Origin: CAYFQB01 sp964345225
Lineage (GTDB): Bacteria; Nitrospirota; Thermodesulfovibrionia; Thermodesulfovibrionales; UBA6898
Assembly: GCA_964345225.1 (NCBI GenBank)
Contig: CAYFQB010000076.1
Span: 1 to 64,000 of the forward strand
Reading direction: 5' to 3'
DNA length: 64,000 nt
The first letter of the stretch is position 1. Every line of letters starts with the position of its first letter. This document shows, piece by piece, positions 25,401 to 33,134 of the stretch. The notes beneath the pieces are model-generated. The model was given only the letters and a program-made list of their open reading frames with translations, was not told the DNA's origin and ran no database searches. The position numbers were made by a program, and so were the translations under genes.

Positions 25401-25937
25401 GCTGTCACCTATTCAATTGTAAAGCAGCACAGTGGGCATATTACCATAGAATCTGAATATGGAGCCGGGACAAACGTACATATATATCTGCCTGCTTCAG
25501 AAAAGGAGATTCCTGATAAAAAATACGCTGAGAAAAGACCTATTATTGGAAAGGGAAGGATTCTGTTTATGGATGACGAGGAAATAGTCAGAAATGTTGC
25601 CGGTGAAATGTTGAGGCAATTGGGATATGAGGTTGAATTTGCCTTAGATGGAGCAGAAGCGATTGAACTTTATAGTGAGGCTAAGGAATCAGAGCGTCCT
25701 TTTGATTCAGTAATAATGGATTTAACGGTTCCCGGCGGTATGGGTGGCAGGGAGGCGATTAAGAAACTTGTTGAAATAGACCCCGGGGTCAAAGCAATTG
25801 TTTCGAGCGGTTATTCAAATGATCCTGTGATGGCAAATTACTGGGATTACGGATTTAGTAATGTTATCGTAAAACCGTATAACATGGTGGAAATCAGTGA
25901 AATATTGTATAGAGTTATAACTGAACAGTCAGGGTGA
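22488..25937 (+). CDS. Six-PAS hybrid sensor histidine kinase with receiver domain
   Basis: A 1149-residue soluble sensor. A short coiled coil (residues 1-45) is followed by about six PAS domains to residue 770. Two of these carry Cys motifs: CY, then CDYCP near residue 220, and KCYKVF, then CDFCTN near 325-345. The HisKA box has H792 in GGIAHDFNN. The ATPase domain has NADQAMPEGG and KQKGSGLGLAV, and the C-terminal receiver has D1078 in VIMDLTVPGG. There are no membrane segments, so it senses a cytoplasmic signal. No adjacent response regulator exists. Confidence 0.92.
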   Translation: MKDELKTKKQLISELKVLRKQIKKLEKSGSNYKKSADIYQECLDRCSTFLQNEPNPALIIDNKGRYIDCNETALRFLECARDELLKKSVYDYIAPGDDEKQLLKEHKKLWKEGGIAETDYYINGKIKTLNLSITPIMWGTKKAVLVIGKESTEIKYLDHLSESLLDKIITGVSMINAKMEIVWINKSLRDCFPNIDVRKKPICYGSFYSPPKKEICDYCPVIKAFKTGKVYSSETGICADGRIYNVVAVPVKDVSGMTNYVVENVIDITEEKKAAEAVELEHRKMMSIFDNIDEVVYVSDPDSHEILYANYVVKKQFGDVVGQKCYKVFQNMDFPCDFCTNKFIFGKNVGKPYIWEFRNRMNNRWYRCIDKAIRWTDGRMVRYEMAIDINNKKEIEIALIDSQEKYRDLYDNAPDMYHSIDNNGVIIDCNLTEARMLGYEIEEIVGRHITDFFTEESTRLFYEDFPKLNYEKTQLNLEREFVRKDGTTFPASLNVYSEFNENGELIKTKTIARDITLQKQAEKALKESEATKRSILEAAPIVIGLVQNGLFSWVNDKMNELLGYVEDELYGKSERILYESVKEFKRIKKQRDESLLKHGSSNIETQWKCKDGGIINIYLRSAAVNPSDISQSVIFTAVDITELKLAEEALMTSEERYRVLFEDSRDTVYITTRDGTFLEINKAGLELFGYNRKEIVGQSAFKIYVNPDDRTKFQNEIEKNGYVRDYEIKFRKKDGTEVNCLLTSTLWKTVDGRVLGYQGMIRDVTERRRMEEELFRVEKLESIGILAGGIAHDFNNILTAILGNITLATMYTKPEDELFKRLIESEKAVLRAKDLTQQLLTFSKGGVPIKKTVSIGELIRDSTSFALRGSNVKCEFMFPENLWPVEIDEGQISQVINNLVINADQAMPEGGTIEIVAENKTIEYESSQSLSEGRYVEITIKDMGIGIQKEHLQKIFDPYFTTKQKGSGLGLAVTYSIVKQHSGHITIESEYGAGTNVHIYLPASEKEIPDKKYAEKRPIIGKGRILFMDDEEIVRNVAGEMLRQLGYEVEFALDGAEAIELYSEAKESERPFDSVIMDLTVPGGMGGREAIKKLVEIDPGVKAIVSSGYSNDPVMANYWDYGFSNVIVKPYNMVEISEILYRVITEQSG

Positions 25938-26224
25938 ACCCTGTTAGAAGACCTTTGCCCATATAGCTGGCAGGCCTTCCTGACGGCAGACAGGCTCACA
26001 CTGGGCATTAAATCCCGTTAGAAGAAAATAACAGTAATTTCTAAACGGGGTAAACCACCATGTTCTCTAAAAAGGAATTTTTTTTTCATCCCCACTGCAA
26101 GCCCCGAAAGACCTCTGGTCTCTTATGGGGCAAGCAGCAGGGATTACTAACAGGGTGAATTATTAAAAATTGCATGTTTAACCATTCCTAACCCCGCCTT
26201 TGATCAAAGACCTGCTTTTCACGC
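25938..26224. repeat. CCCCGTTAGAA palindrome cluster, inverted relative to 47404-47590
   Basis: Contains CCTGTTAGAAG with a CAGGCC/GACAGGC hairpin (25933-25995), CCCGTTAGAAG with TTTCTAAACGGGGT (26011-26052), and the segment GCCCCGAAAGACCTCTGGTC with its complement. The last part is the reverse complement of 47455-47490. It lies directly after the kinase stop. Confidence 0.55.
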
Positions 26225-26540
26225 ATAGCACAAAGCGCTTTGTATAAAAAGTAAGCAGTAGGCAGTAAGGAGTAAGCAGTAAATGAAAATACAGGGGTAT
26301 ATAATCGTAAAACGGTTACGGTAACGACGCCCGCCCTGTCAAGTAAGCTTTTCTACTCTACAGGGCCCGTTTTGTCAAAAGGTTACGTCTTACGGTAACG
26401 GTTTCGAAGCCCGTTTAGTAATCTAGTTTCTCTAGTTTTTCTGGTTTAAACTAAAGAAACAAAAGAAACTAACTAAAGAAACTATTTTTGCTTTGCCTTT
26501 TACTGCTTACCGCTTAGTGCCTACTTCCTACTTAAAGCAT
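26225..26540. repeat. Mosaic intergenic repeat (partner of 16140-16345)
   Basis: Starts with AAGTAAGCAGTAGGCAGTAAG words. It then has a palindromic block with two copies of GGTTACG...TACGGTAACGG (26310-26405), the CTGTCAAGTAAGCTTTTCTAC block shared in inverse with 16318-16341, and a GTTTCTCTAG/AAAGAAAC palindrome around TTTAAACT. It ends in CT-rich words. The remaining bases to 26597 show no clear promoter. Confidence 0.55.
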
Positions 26541-26597
26541 TGCTCATAGTTTTTCCTCCTATGGCTACACAAAGCTAACTTATTTATAATAATATAA

Positions 26598-28145
26598 ATG
26601 TTAAAATTAACTATGTCTGAAAAAAGGTGTAATAACATACTCGTAAGAGGTGTAAACTGGATTGGTGATGCTGTAATGACTATGCCTGCCTTAAGGGCGC
26701 TTAGACACTCGGAACCCGGTAAAAAAATAAAACTGCTCGTCGAACCCAGGATTTACCCTTTATTCGAGAAAGACCCGAATGTAGATGAGATTATATTGTA
26801 CAAAGATGAATATAGGAGTATTACGGGAAAGTTCAGGCTTGCAAATATGCTTAAGAAAAACGATTTCTGCACGGCGGTTCTTTTTCAGAATGCGATCGAT
26901 GCAGCAATTATAACATTTCTTGCCAGGATTCCCGAAAGGATTGGATACAGCAGAGATGGGAGGGGATTACTTCTTACAAAACCCGTCCCTTTTGACAGTC
27001 AAAGCAGAAGACTCCATCATATCGAATATTATCTAAGCATGCTCGATAAGGCAGGATTTGTTACAAAATATTCTCTGCCCTGGATCTATATGTCTATCGT
27101 TGAGAGGCTTGAGGCAAGAGAGATGCTTAAAGATCTAAGACAGCCTGTTATTGCATTAAACCCGGGTGCTACTTACGGGTCTTCAAAGAGATGGCACACT
27201 GAACGTTTTGCAGAAGTAGCTCAAAAAGTGATTGATGAGATTGATGGCAGCATAGTAATCTTAGGCGGACCAACGGAAACAGGAATTGCAGAAGAAATTA
27301 TAAAGACAATGCAGACACATGACGTTCGGCAATCCCTGCTTAATATGGCCGGTAGAACCGAACTGAGAGAGCTTGTTGCCTTAATCTCGGAATGCGATGT
27401 ACTTGTAACAAATGATTCAGGCCCGATGCATATTGGATATGCTGTTGGCACACCTGTTGTTGCAATATTCGGTTCTACATCGCCTGAACGTACAGGCCCG
27501 GCCGGTAAAGGCAATATTGTTATCAGCAAAGAACTGGATTGTTCCCCATGTTTTGAGAGGAAATGCAAAAATAGAGACTTGAAGTGTATGGATATAATTA
27601 CCTCCGGTGAAGTTTATGAAGCCGTAAAAACACTAATTTATTCAAAAAGGGCTGTATTTTTTGACAGAGATGGTACATTATGCAGAGATGCGGGATATCT
27701 GAACAGGATGGAAAACCTCGAAATCTTTCCTGAAATCAACTGTCTGACAAGATTAAAGGAGAAAGAATTCACTTTGATAGGCGTATCAAACCAGTCAGGA
27801 ATTGCAAGGGGACTGGTTGAGGAAGATTTTGTGAAGCAGGTTAACAATATTTTTATTGATAAATACGGATTCAATGATTTTTACTACTGTCCGCATCATC
27901 CTGATGAACATTGTTCATGCAGAAAACCGGAGCCAGGTCTTCTTTTGAAAGCCAGGATTGACCATAATTTAAACCTGAAGAAATCATTTGTCGTTGGAGA
28001 CAAGGAGACGGATATGCTTCTTGCAAAATCGTCAGGTGCAAAGGGCATATTTGTTAAAACAGATCAGGATAGTTTTTCCGAGAACGCTGATTTTGTTGCA
28101 GGAGATATCGAGGAAGCTGTCAGTATAATTTTAGAAAATAGCTGA
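26598..28145 (+). CDS. waaF-gmhB: Heptosyltransferase II fused to heptose-bisphosphate phosphatase
   Basis: A 515-residue bifunctional protein. Residues about 10-340 are a GT9 heptosyltransferase of the WaaF type (RGVNWIGDAVMTMPALRAL, LNPGATYGSSKRW, VTNDSGPMHIGYAVGTP). Residues about 350-515 are a HAD phosphatase of the GmhB type (VFFDRDGTLCRDAGYL, GVSNQSGIARG, YYCPHHPDEHCSCRKP, VVGDKETDM). One chain thus covers a step of ADP-heptose synthesis and heptose transfer to the LPS inner core. It is followed 10 bases later by a second GT9 gene. An alternative start is ATG at 26616. Confidence 0.9.
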   Translation: MLKLTMSEKRCNNILVRGVNWIGDAVMTMPALRALRHSEPGKKIKLLVEPRIYPLFEKDPNVDEIILYKDEYRSITGKFRLANMLKKNDFCTAVLFQNAIDAAIITFLARIPERIGYSRDGRGLLLTKPVPFDSQSRRLHHIEYYLSMLDKAGFVTKYSLPWIYMSIVERLEAREMLKDLRQPVIALNPGATYGSSKRWHTERFAEVAQKVIDEIDGSIVILGGPTETGIAEEIIKTMQTHDVRQSLLNMAGRTELRELVALISECDVLVTNDSGPMHIGYAVGTPVVAIFGSTSPERTGPAGKGNIVISKELDCSPCFERKCKNRDLKCMDIITSGEVYEAVKTLIYSKRAVFFDRDGTLCRDAGYLNRMENLEIFPEINCLTRLKEKEFTLIGVSNQSGIARGLVEEDFVKQVNNIFIDKYGFNDFYYCPHHPDEHCSCRKPEPGLLLKARIDHNLNLKKSFVVGDKETDMLLAKSSGAKGIFVKTDQDSFSENADFVAGDIEEAVSIILENS

Positions 28146-28155
28146 AAAGAAAATT

Positions 28156-29172
28156 ATGGGCAGGGTCAGGTTTTACAGAAAGATATTAATTATCAAACCA
28201 AGTTCTCTGGGAGATATCATCCATAGTCTGCCTTTTCTGAATTCTATAAAATACAGTTTTCCTAAATCAGAAATACACTGGGTTATTGCAAAGGGGCTGG
28301 AGGGGCTCCTTGAAGGGCATCCAATGGTTGACAGATATATAATAGTAAACAAGGAAATGTGGAAGAAGGTCTCAAGAACAGGTGAGACCATAAAAGAGTT
28401 AAGGCGGCTTTTTAAAAAACTGAAAAATGAAAATTATGATCTGGTTATTGATCTTCAGGGTTTACTGAGAAGCGGTATTATTGCAATGGCTACACGTGCT
28501 CCTGTGAGGGTAGGATTTACCGAGGCAAGGGAAGGCAGCAGGCTTTTTTATAATAAAACTGTCGAAGGTGGAAAAAATATGCACGCTGTCGACAGATATA
28601 TGAAGATTGCGGAAGCGCTTGGTTGCGATACAGAAAAAAAGATTTTTCCATTTCCTCTGATAAAAAATGATTTAAAAGATATAAGGGAAATCAAAGGCGC
28701 TTTAAAGGATTATGCTGTAATTGTTCCCGGTGCAAGATGGGACACAAAGATATGGCCCTGGGAGAATTTTGGCAGGATAGCCTCAATGCTACCTTTAAAA
28801 TCTTTTGTAGTAGGTGGCAGGGCTGATGTATCAATTGCAGAAAAAGTGGTCAAGGCATCCAATGGAAAGGCGCTATCTCTTGCCGGCAGTACAAATCTGA
28901 GGGAATTGATAGAAATTATGAGAGATGCGAGGTTTGTGATTTCCAATGATTCTGGCCCTATGCATATTGCAGCAGGTTTTAATGTGCCAGTTGTTGCTAT
29001 ATTCGGACCAACAAGTCCTTTAAAGACAGGTCCATACGGCAGGGGGCATATTATCATAAAAAGTGATGAAGAATGTTCTCCGTGTTTTAAAAAACGATGC
29101 AAAGACTTAAAGTGCATGAAAGGAATCACAGTCGGCGGTGTTCATGAAAAGATCCGCGACATTTTCGGGTAG
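28156..29172 (+). CDS. GT9-family heptosyltransferase (WaaC-like)
   Basis: A 338-residue glycosyltransferase family 9 protein. It has the N-terminal IIKPSSLGDIIHSLPFL, a mid DLQGLLRSG, and the donor-site VISNDSGPMHIAAGFNVP with FGPTSPLKTGPYG. A Cys-rich tail (ECSPCFKKRCKDLKCM) resembles that in the preceding gene. The pairing with a WaaF-type enzyme suggests heptosyltransferase I, adding heptose to Kdo in the LPS core. Which of the two acts first cannot be proved here. Confidence 0.85.
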   Translation: MGRVRFYRKILIIKPSSLGDIIHSLPFLNSIKYSFPKSEIHWVIAKGLEGLLEGHPMVDRYIIVNKEMWKKVSRTGETIKELRRLFKKLKNENYDLVIDLQGLLRSGIIAMATRAPVRVGFTEAREGSRLFYNKTVEGGKNMHAVDRYMKIAEALGCDTEKKIFPFPLIKNDLKDIREIKGALKDYAVIVPGARWDTKIWPWENFGRIASMLPLKSFVVGGRADVSIAEKVVKASNGKALSLAGSTNLRELIEIMRDARFVISNDSGPMHIAAGFNVPVVAIFGPTSPLKTGPYGRGHIIIKSDEECSPCFKKRCKDLKCMKGITVGGVHEKIRDIFG

Positions 29173-29201
29173 TAGAGATTTTTTTAAAAGGAGTTATATA
29201 G

Positions 29202-29504
29202 TTGAAACTCGGAATATTTATTAACAATGACAGGCATCTTGAACATATAGTCGGGATAACAAAGGCAGCAGTCTTTAAGGGTCATGAAGTAATTATGTTT
29301 AATATGGATGACGGTGTAAAGCTTCTTGGAAACCCGGAATTTTCAGAGCTATGCGGGACAAAAGGTGTTTCAATAAGTTTTTGCGACTACAGTACTATAG
29401 ATCTGGGAATAAATAAAAAAGGCATTCCCGGGGAAGTAATCTGCGGGAGTCAGTATAATAATGCGTTAATGGTCCGTGAAGTTGACAGGCTTATTGTTTT
29501 ATAA
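29202..29504 (+). CDS. DsrE-family sulfur-relay-like protein
   Basis: A 100-residue protein from a TTG start with AAGGAG about 9 bases upstream. The DsrE/TusD fold is suggested by KLGIFINNDRHLEHIVGI, GHEVIMFNMDDGVKLL and the C-terminal REVDRLIVL. A cysteine in VSISFCDYST occupies the position used for sulfur transfer in this family. It is followed by another small DsrE/TusB-like gene. A sulfur-carrier role is inferred from the family. Confidence 0.72.
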   Translation: MKLGIFINNDRHLEHIVGITKAAVFKGHEVIMFNMDDGVKLLGNPEFSELCGTKGVSISFCDYSTIDLGINKKGIPGEVICGSQYNNALMVREVDRLIVL

Positions 29505-29535
29505 ATATTAAAATGTAAATTTGAAAATAAGTTAT

Positions 29536-29706
29536 ATGAAGATTCTTTATATACTCAACGATGGACCTGAAAAATTGTCAGATCAGATAATTAATGTGCA
29601 GTTGAAAGATCATGAGGTAAAGGTCATTGACCTTTCTAAAAAAAAGGTTTCATATGAAAGTATTATAGATGATATTTTTTCATATGACAGGGTCATTTCC
29701 TGGTAA
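29536..29706 (+). CDS. Small DsrH/TusB-like protein (tentative)
   Basis: A 56-residue protein from the ATG at 29536; a TTG at 29521 is also in frame. MKILYILNDGPEK and SIIDDIFSYDRVISW resemble the first and last strands of the DsrE/DsrH fold with the middle shortened. There is no cysteine, so any role would be structural or regulatory. It directly follows the DsrE-like gene. The annotation is weak because of its size. Confidence 0.4.
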   Translation: MKILYILNDGPEKLSDQIINVQLKDHEVKVIDLSKKKVSYESIIDDIFSYDRVISW

Positions 29707-29732
29707 TAATGAGTTGACCTGGGAAAGAAATA

Positions 29733-31469
29733 ATGGGCAATAATCAGCCCTTTCTCAAGAAAAAAGGCTGTTTGTTCATTGTTTCATTACTTACACTTCT
29801 TACATATTCAGTTCTATTTCTGGCGCGATCTCTCGATGATAATAGACTCACCAGCTGGCAATGGGCATTTCAAAAGGCTGATGAGGTCGATATCTTCTTT
29901 ATCCTTGTATCAGGCATTATCATTGCGTTTATTATTTCAAAGTTTCTGCTTTCAAGGCATTTTTCTTCCTTTTTTCTTTTTCTGATATCATTTGTTGCCT
30001 CATTTATCTTCTGGAAAGAGCCCGAGGTTATCGTGGATGCCTCAAGATATTTCACACAGGCCAAACATCTTGAGATATACGGGATAAAATATTTCATAGA
30101 GGAATGGGGCAGGGGTATTAATGCCTGGACTGATATGCCGGTTGTCCCATTTCTTTACGGCCTGATTTTCAAATTTTTCGGGGAGACAAGAGTTTATATA
30201 CAGATTTTCTCAGCCCTTATTTTCTCTTCGACAGTTGTGCTTACCTGTATGATAGGTAAAACCATCTGGAACGAAGATACCGGTTTATTGGGTGGACTGC
30301 TTCTTCTTGGGATGCCGTATCTGTTAACGCAGGTGCCGCTTATGCTTGTTGATGTAGCTACGATGTTTTTTGTAACACTCTCGATTTTTATTTTTATAAA
30401 AGCAATAGAAAGAGGCGGGGCAAAGATGATAATTCTTTCATCTGTTGCAATAGTATTTGCTATTTTTTCCAAATATTCAACATGGTTAATGCTTTCAGTT
30501 CTGATTGTTATATTCTTGGTTTACCTGGGAATTCTTCCATCTTATATCCCCCGGCACAAGGGGAGTGGGTGGAAAAAAGTTTTTTATAGAGTTTCCATAA
30601 TCGCATTAATTTCAGGACTATTAATTGGAATTGTACTTTACTACAGATTCGACGTCTTTTCAGAACAGATCAAACTTTTAATGACCTATCAGAGACCGGG
30701 TCTGCAAAGATGGGGTGAGAGTTTCATATCAACTTTCTTTTTCCAAATTCATCCTTTTTTAACTATAGCTGCGTTATACTCCGTTTATTCAGCAGTCAAG
30801 AAAAAAGATTTTAGATATCTGATCATAATATGGATGGTGCTTCTTGTTGTTTTTATGGACATCAGGAGGATACGTTATGTCATAATGGTTTTCCCTATGT
30901 TTGCATTAATGGCCTCTTACGGTTTGCAGGAAATCAAGGATAAAGATCTGAGAAAATTTGTTGCTATGTGCACTGTGACATCTTCCCTAATTGTTGCGAT
31001 CTTTGTTTATCTTCCATTATTACAGAGTATGGGTGCGGTAAATCTGAAGGATGCCGGAAGGTATTTAAATTCTGTCAAAGCAGAGACTATAGAGGTCTTA
31101 ACCATACCCTCTGAAGACGATACAATCAACATGGCTGTTTCCGTGCCGATACTTGATTATTTTACGGACAAGAACTTGTACTATCATTATGATGCAGGTC
31201 TGCCCCCTCCCTTTGAAAAGATTAGTGAATCGTCACTAAGGTTTACATGGGAATATAAAAATCCTGATTACTATAAGGCTCACAAAACAGGTTTAGTAGA
31301 CAACAGTGCAATAGTAGTGATATCAGACAGGCCGGGGAGACAGATGCCTGACAATATCAGACAAAGGATAAAAGGTTATCAAGAAAGCAAGAATTTTAAA
31401 ACTTCTGCAGGATTATTCCGTTACAGACCGGTTGTCATGATATACCTGCTTTCCCCTTATAACTTTTAA
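29733..31469 (+). CDS. GT39/ArnT-like membrane glycosyltransferase
   Basis: A 578-residue integral membrane protein with roughly ten to eleven hydrophobic segments. The first periplasmic loop carries an acidic motif (EPEVIVDASRYFTQAKHL) placed like the catalytic Asp/Glu of polyprenol-phosphate-sugar transferases, and PVVPFLYGLIFKFFGE follows. The C-terminal 120 residues are soluble. It probably adds a sugar from a lipid carrier to a surface glycan or LPS, consistent with the heptosyltransferases upstream. The acceptor is unknown. Confidence 0.7.
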   Translation: MGNNQPFLKKKGCLFIVSLLTLLTYSVLFLARSLDDNRLTSWQWAFQKADEVDIFFILVSGIIIAFIISKFLLSRHFSSFFLFLISFVASFIFWKEPEVIVDASRYFTQAKHLEIYGIKYFIEEWGRGINAWTDMPVVPFLYGLIFKFFGETRVYIQIFSALIFSSTVVLTCMIGKTIWNEDTGLLGGLLLLGMPYLLTQVPLMLVDVATMFFVTLSIFIFIKAIERGGAKMIILSSVAIVFAIFSKYSTWLMLSVLIVIFLVYLGILPSYIPRHKGSGWKKVFYRVSIIALISGLLIGIVLYYRFDVFSEQIKLLMTYQRPGLQRWGESFISTFFFQIHPFLTIAALYSVYSAVKKKDFRYLIIIWMVLLVVFMDIRRIRYVIMVFPMFALMASYGLQEIKDKDLRKFVAMCTVTSSLIVAIFVYLPLLQSMGAVNLKDAGRYLNSVKAETIEVLTIPSEDDTINMAVSVPILDYFTDKNLYYHYDAGLPPPFEKISESSLRFTWEYKNPDYYKAHKTGLVDNSAIVVISDRPGRQMPDNIRQRIKGYQESKNFKTSAGLFRYRPVVMIYLLSPYNF

Positions 31470-31528
31470 CTTGATAATTCCATAGAAAATTAATGAATTT
31501 AAAGAAGTAATACACGGTTTAACAACGG

Positions 31529-31557
31529 TTGACAAGTCATGAGTTCTGTGATATTTT
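31529..31557 (+). promoter_or_regulatory. Sigma-70 promoter for the YeeE/YedE gene
   Basis: TTGACA (31529-31534), a 17-base spacer and TATTTT (31552-31557), about 40 bases before the ATG at 31599. GGAGGGGAG supplies the ribosome binding site. Confidence 0.6.
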
Positions 31558-31598
31558 AAACCCTGATAAAAAATAATTTCAGGACTGGAGGGGAGACA

Positions 31599-32663
31599 AT
31601 GGAAAGTGTAGGTATTGGCTTTATAGTGTCCGGATTAGTGGTGGGGCTACTCTTCGGCTTTGTTCTACAACGAGGAAGGTTTTGTATGAACACGGCCTTC
31701 AGAGATATAATATTCATCAATGACCTTACCCTTTTCCGTTCGTATCTTATTGCCTTGATGACCATGATTATTGGGTCCAATATACTCAATGACATTGGAC
31801 TAATACACTTGAAGAGCCAGTCATTTTATCCTCTGGCTAATATTATTGGAGGCTATCTCTTCGGAATCGGCATGGTCCTGGCAGGCGGCTGTGGAAGTGG
31901 AATATGGTACAGGGTTGGAGAAGGTCAATTTGGATCGATATTTGCGGTTCTAGGTTTCTTTCTGGGCATAGGTGCAACAACCAACGGTATATTAAACCCG
32001 CTATATACAGCATTAAGGAGTGTAGTGGTTCCTATTGCCGGAGTACGTAATGCAACCCTGTGGCAGATATTTGGAGACGGAATGGCTATAAAATGGATAG
32101 TAATAGCGGTTCTTTTTGTTGCTGCAGCTATCTTTATCCTTAAAGGCAAGCCGTTTTCAATAACCAAGCAGAAAGGATTTTTCTGGTCTGTAACCGGTCT
32201 TCTTATAGGTAGTTTGGGTATACTTGCATTCTGGGCTTCCGAGTACTTTGGAGGTGGATTTGCAAGAGGTCTTAACTTCACAACTCCTACAGGTGAATTA
32301 TTCTTTACCGCACTGACCGGAGATGCAAAATCAAAGTTTTTCCCGATGTTTTATCTCGGATCTTTCAAGGTTACCTGGGCATCACTTTATATTATAGGAG
32401 TTCCAATTGGTGCCTACATCAGTGCAAGGGTTTTAAAGGAGTTTCTCTGGAAAGCTCCTCCTGTGGGTGAACTTCTTACAGTCTTTGGCGGAAGCTTGAT
32501 GATGGGTTTTGGCGCAGTATGTGCAGGCGGATGTAATGTAGGACAGGCACTTACCGGCTTTACAACATTATCAATTGCAAGTATTGTTGCATCGATATTT
32601 ATAGTCCTTGGCAACTGGACAATGGTTTACTTCAAATTCATTAAACCCATGAAGGACATGTAA
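31599..32663 (+). CDS. YeeE/YedE-family sulfur-compound transporter
   Basis: A 354-residue membrane protein with about nine to ten helices. The three conserved cysteine sites of the family are present: RGRFCMN (C29), LAGGCGSGIWYR and CAGGCNVGQALTG. In the characterised members these line a pore passing thiosulfate. A related branch (YedE) co-occurs with selenium metabolism. It has its own promoter, and a TusA-like gene follows after a short palindrome, a common pairing. Thiosulfate is the more likely substrate on the motif GGCGSGIWYR. Confidence 0.87.
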   Translation: MESVGIGFIVSGLVVGLLFGFVLQRGRFCMNTAFRDIIFINDLTLFRSYLIALMTMIIGSNILNDIGLIHLKSQSFYPLANIIGGYLFGIGMVLAGGCGSGIWYRVGEGQFGSIFAVLGFFLGIGATTNGILNPLYTALRSVVVPIAGVRNATLWQIFGDGMAIKWIVIAVLFVAAAIFILKGKPFSITKQKGFFWSVTGLLIGSLGILAFWASEYFGGGFARGLNFTTPTGELFFTALTGDAKSKFFPMFYLGSFKVTWASLYIIGVPIGAYISARVLKEFLWKAPPVGELLTVFGGSLMMGFGAVCAGGCNVGQALTGFTTLSIASIVASIFIVLGNWTMVYFKFIKPMKDM

Positions 32664-32677
32664 CAATTATTAAAAAA

Positions 32678-32753
32678 TTTACGCGTTACGGGTTACAGGT
32701 TGCGAAGTTACAGGTTACGGTGTTTACTCGCATCTCGTAACCTGTAACCTGTT
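32678..32753. repeat. GTTACAGGTTACGG palindrome
   Basis: A short direct repeat (GTTACAGGTTGCG, GTTACAGGTTACGG) is followed by its complement CGTAACCTGTAACCTG, forming a hairpin between the transporter and TusA-like genes. The word resembles the GGTTACG blocks at 26310-26405 and 55305-55355. Confidence 0.5.
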
Positions 32754-32770
32754 TAATTAGAATTTAAAAA

Positions 32771-33001
32771 ATGGTTATTGATGCACGGACACTCAATTCT
32801 CAGGAACTTTTTATAAAACTTAAAGAGATACTTGCCTCACAGATTGGCAAGGATGTTTTTATTGAGATTATGCTTAATACACAGAGTGAGACTAAAAGAC
32901 TAAAAGCTTTTGTTTCCATGTCAGGATGTCAGACAACAGATGTGGAGAAGAAAGAGGGATATTATGTCATGTGCATAAAAGGGAGTCCCTGCTGCGTTTG
33001 A
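32771..33001 (+). CDS. TusA/YedF-like small protein lacking the CPxP cysteine
   Basis: A 76-residue protein. IDARTLNSQELFIKLKEIL occupies the place of the TusA/YedF motif D-R-x-L-x-C-P-x-P, but Cys and Pro are replaced by NSQE. The C-terminal half (KAFVSMSGCQTTDVEKKEGYYVMCIKG) aligns by eye with YedF/TusA, and the chain ends in a CC pair (SPCCV). It probably partners the YeeE/YedE transporter. Loss of the normal sulfur-accepting Cys, with new cysteines at the end, is unusual. Confidence 0.6.
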   Translation: MVIDARTLNSQELFIKLKEILASQIGKDVFIEIMLNTQSETKRLKAFVSMSGCQTTDVEKKEGYYVMCIKGSPCCV

Positions 33002-33134
33002 TGAGGATGCATTTTTAGTAGAAAGTGTCCTGATTAATATAACCAATGTATTAAACAGATAGCGACAGACCAATTTTCATTATATTTTCGGGGCAATCGT
33101 TGAGATGCCCCTAAATTTTTTTTTATAATCATAT

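Noticed and set aside
24662..25408. Long antisense open frame (248 codons) opposite the kinase
   Set aside because: It mirrors the codon structure of the histidine kinase ATPase domain; no domain or ribosome binding site. The same holds for the antisense frame at 23184-23741.
32990..33012. Double TGA after the TusA-like gene as a further Sec candidate
   Set aside because: The protein is already full length for the family, two adjacent TGA codons occur, and no SECIS-like hairpin was seen.
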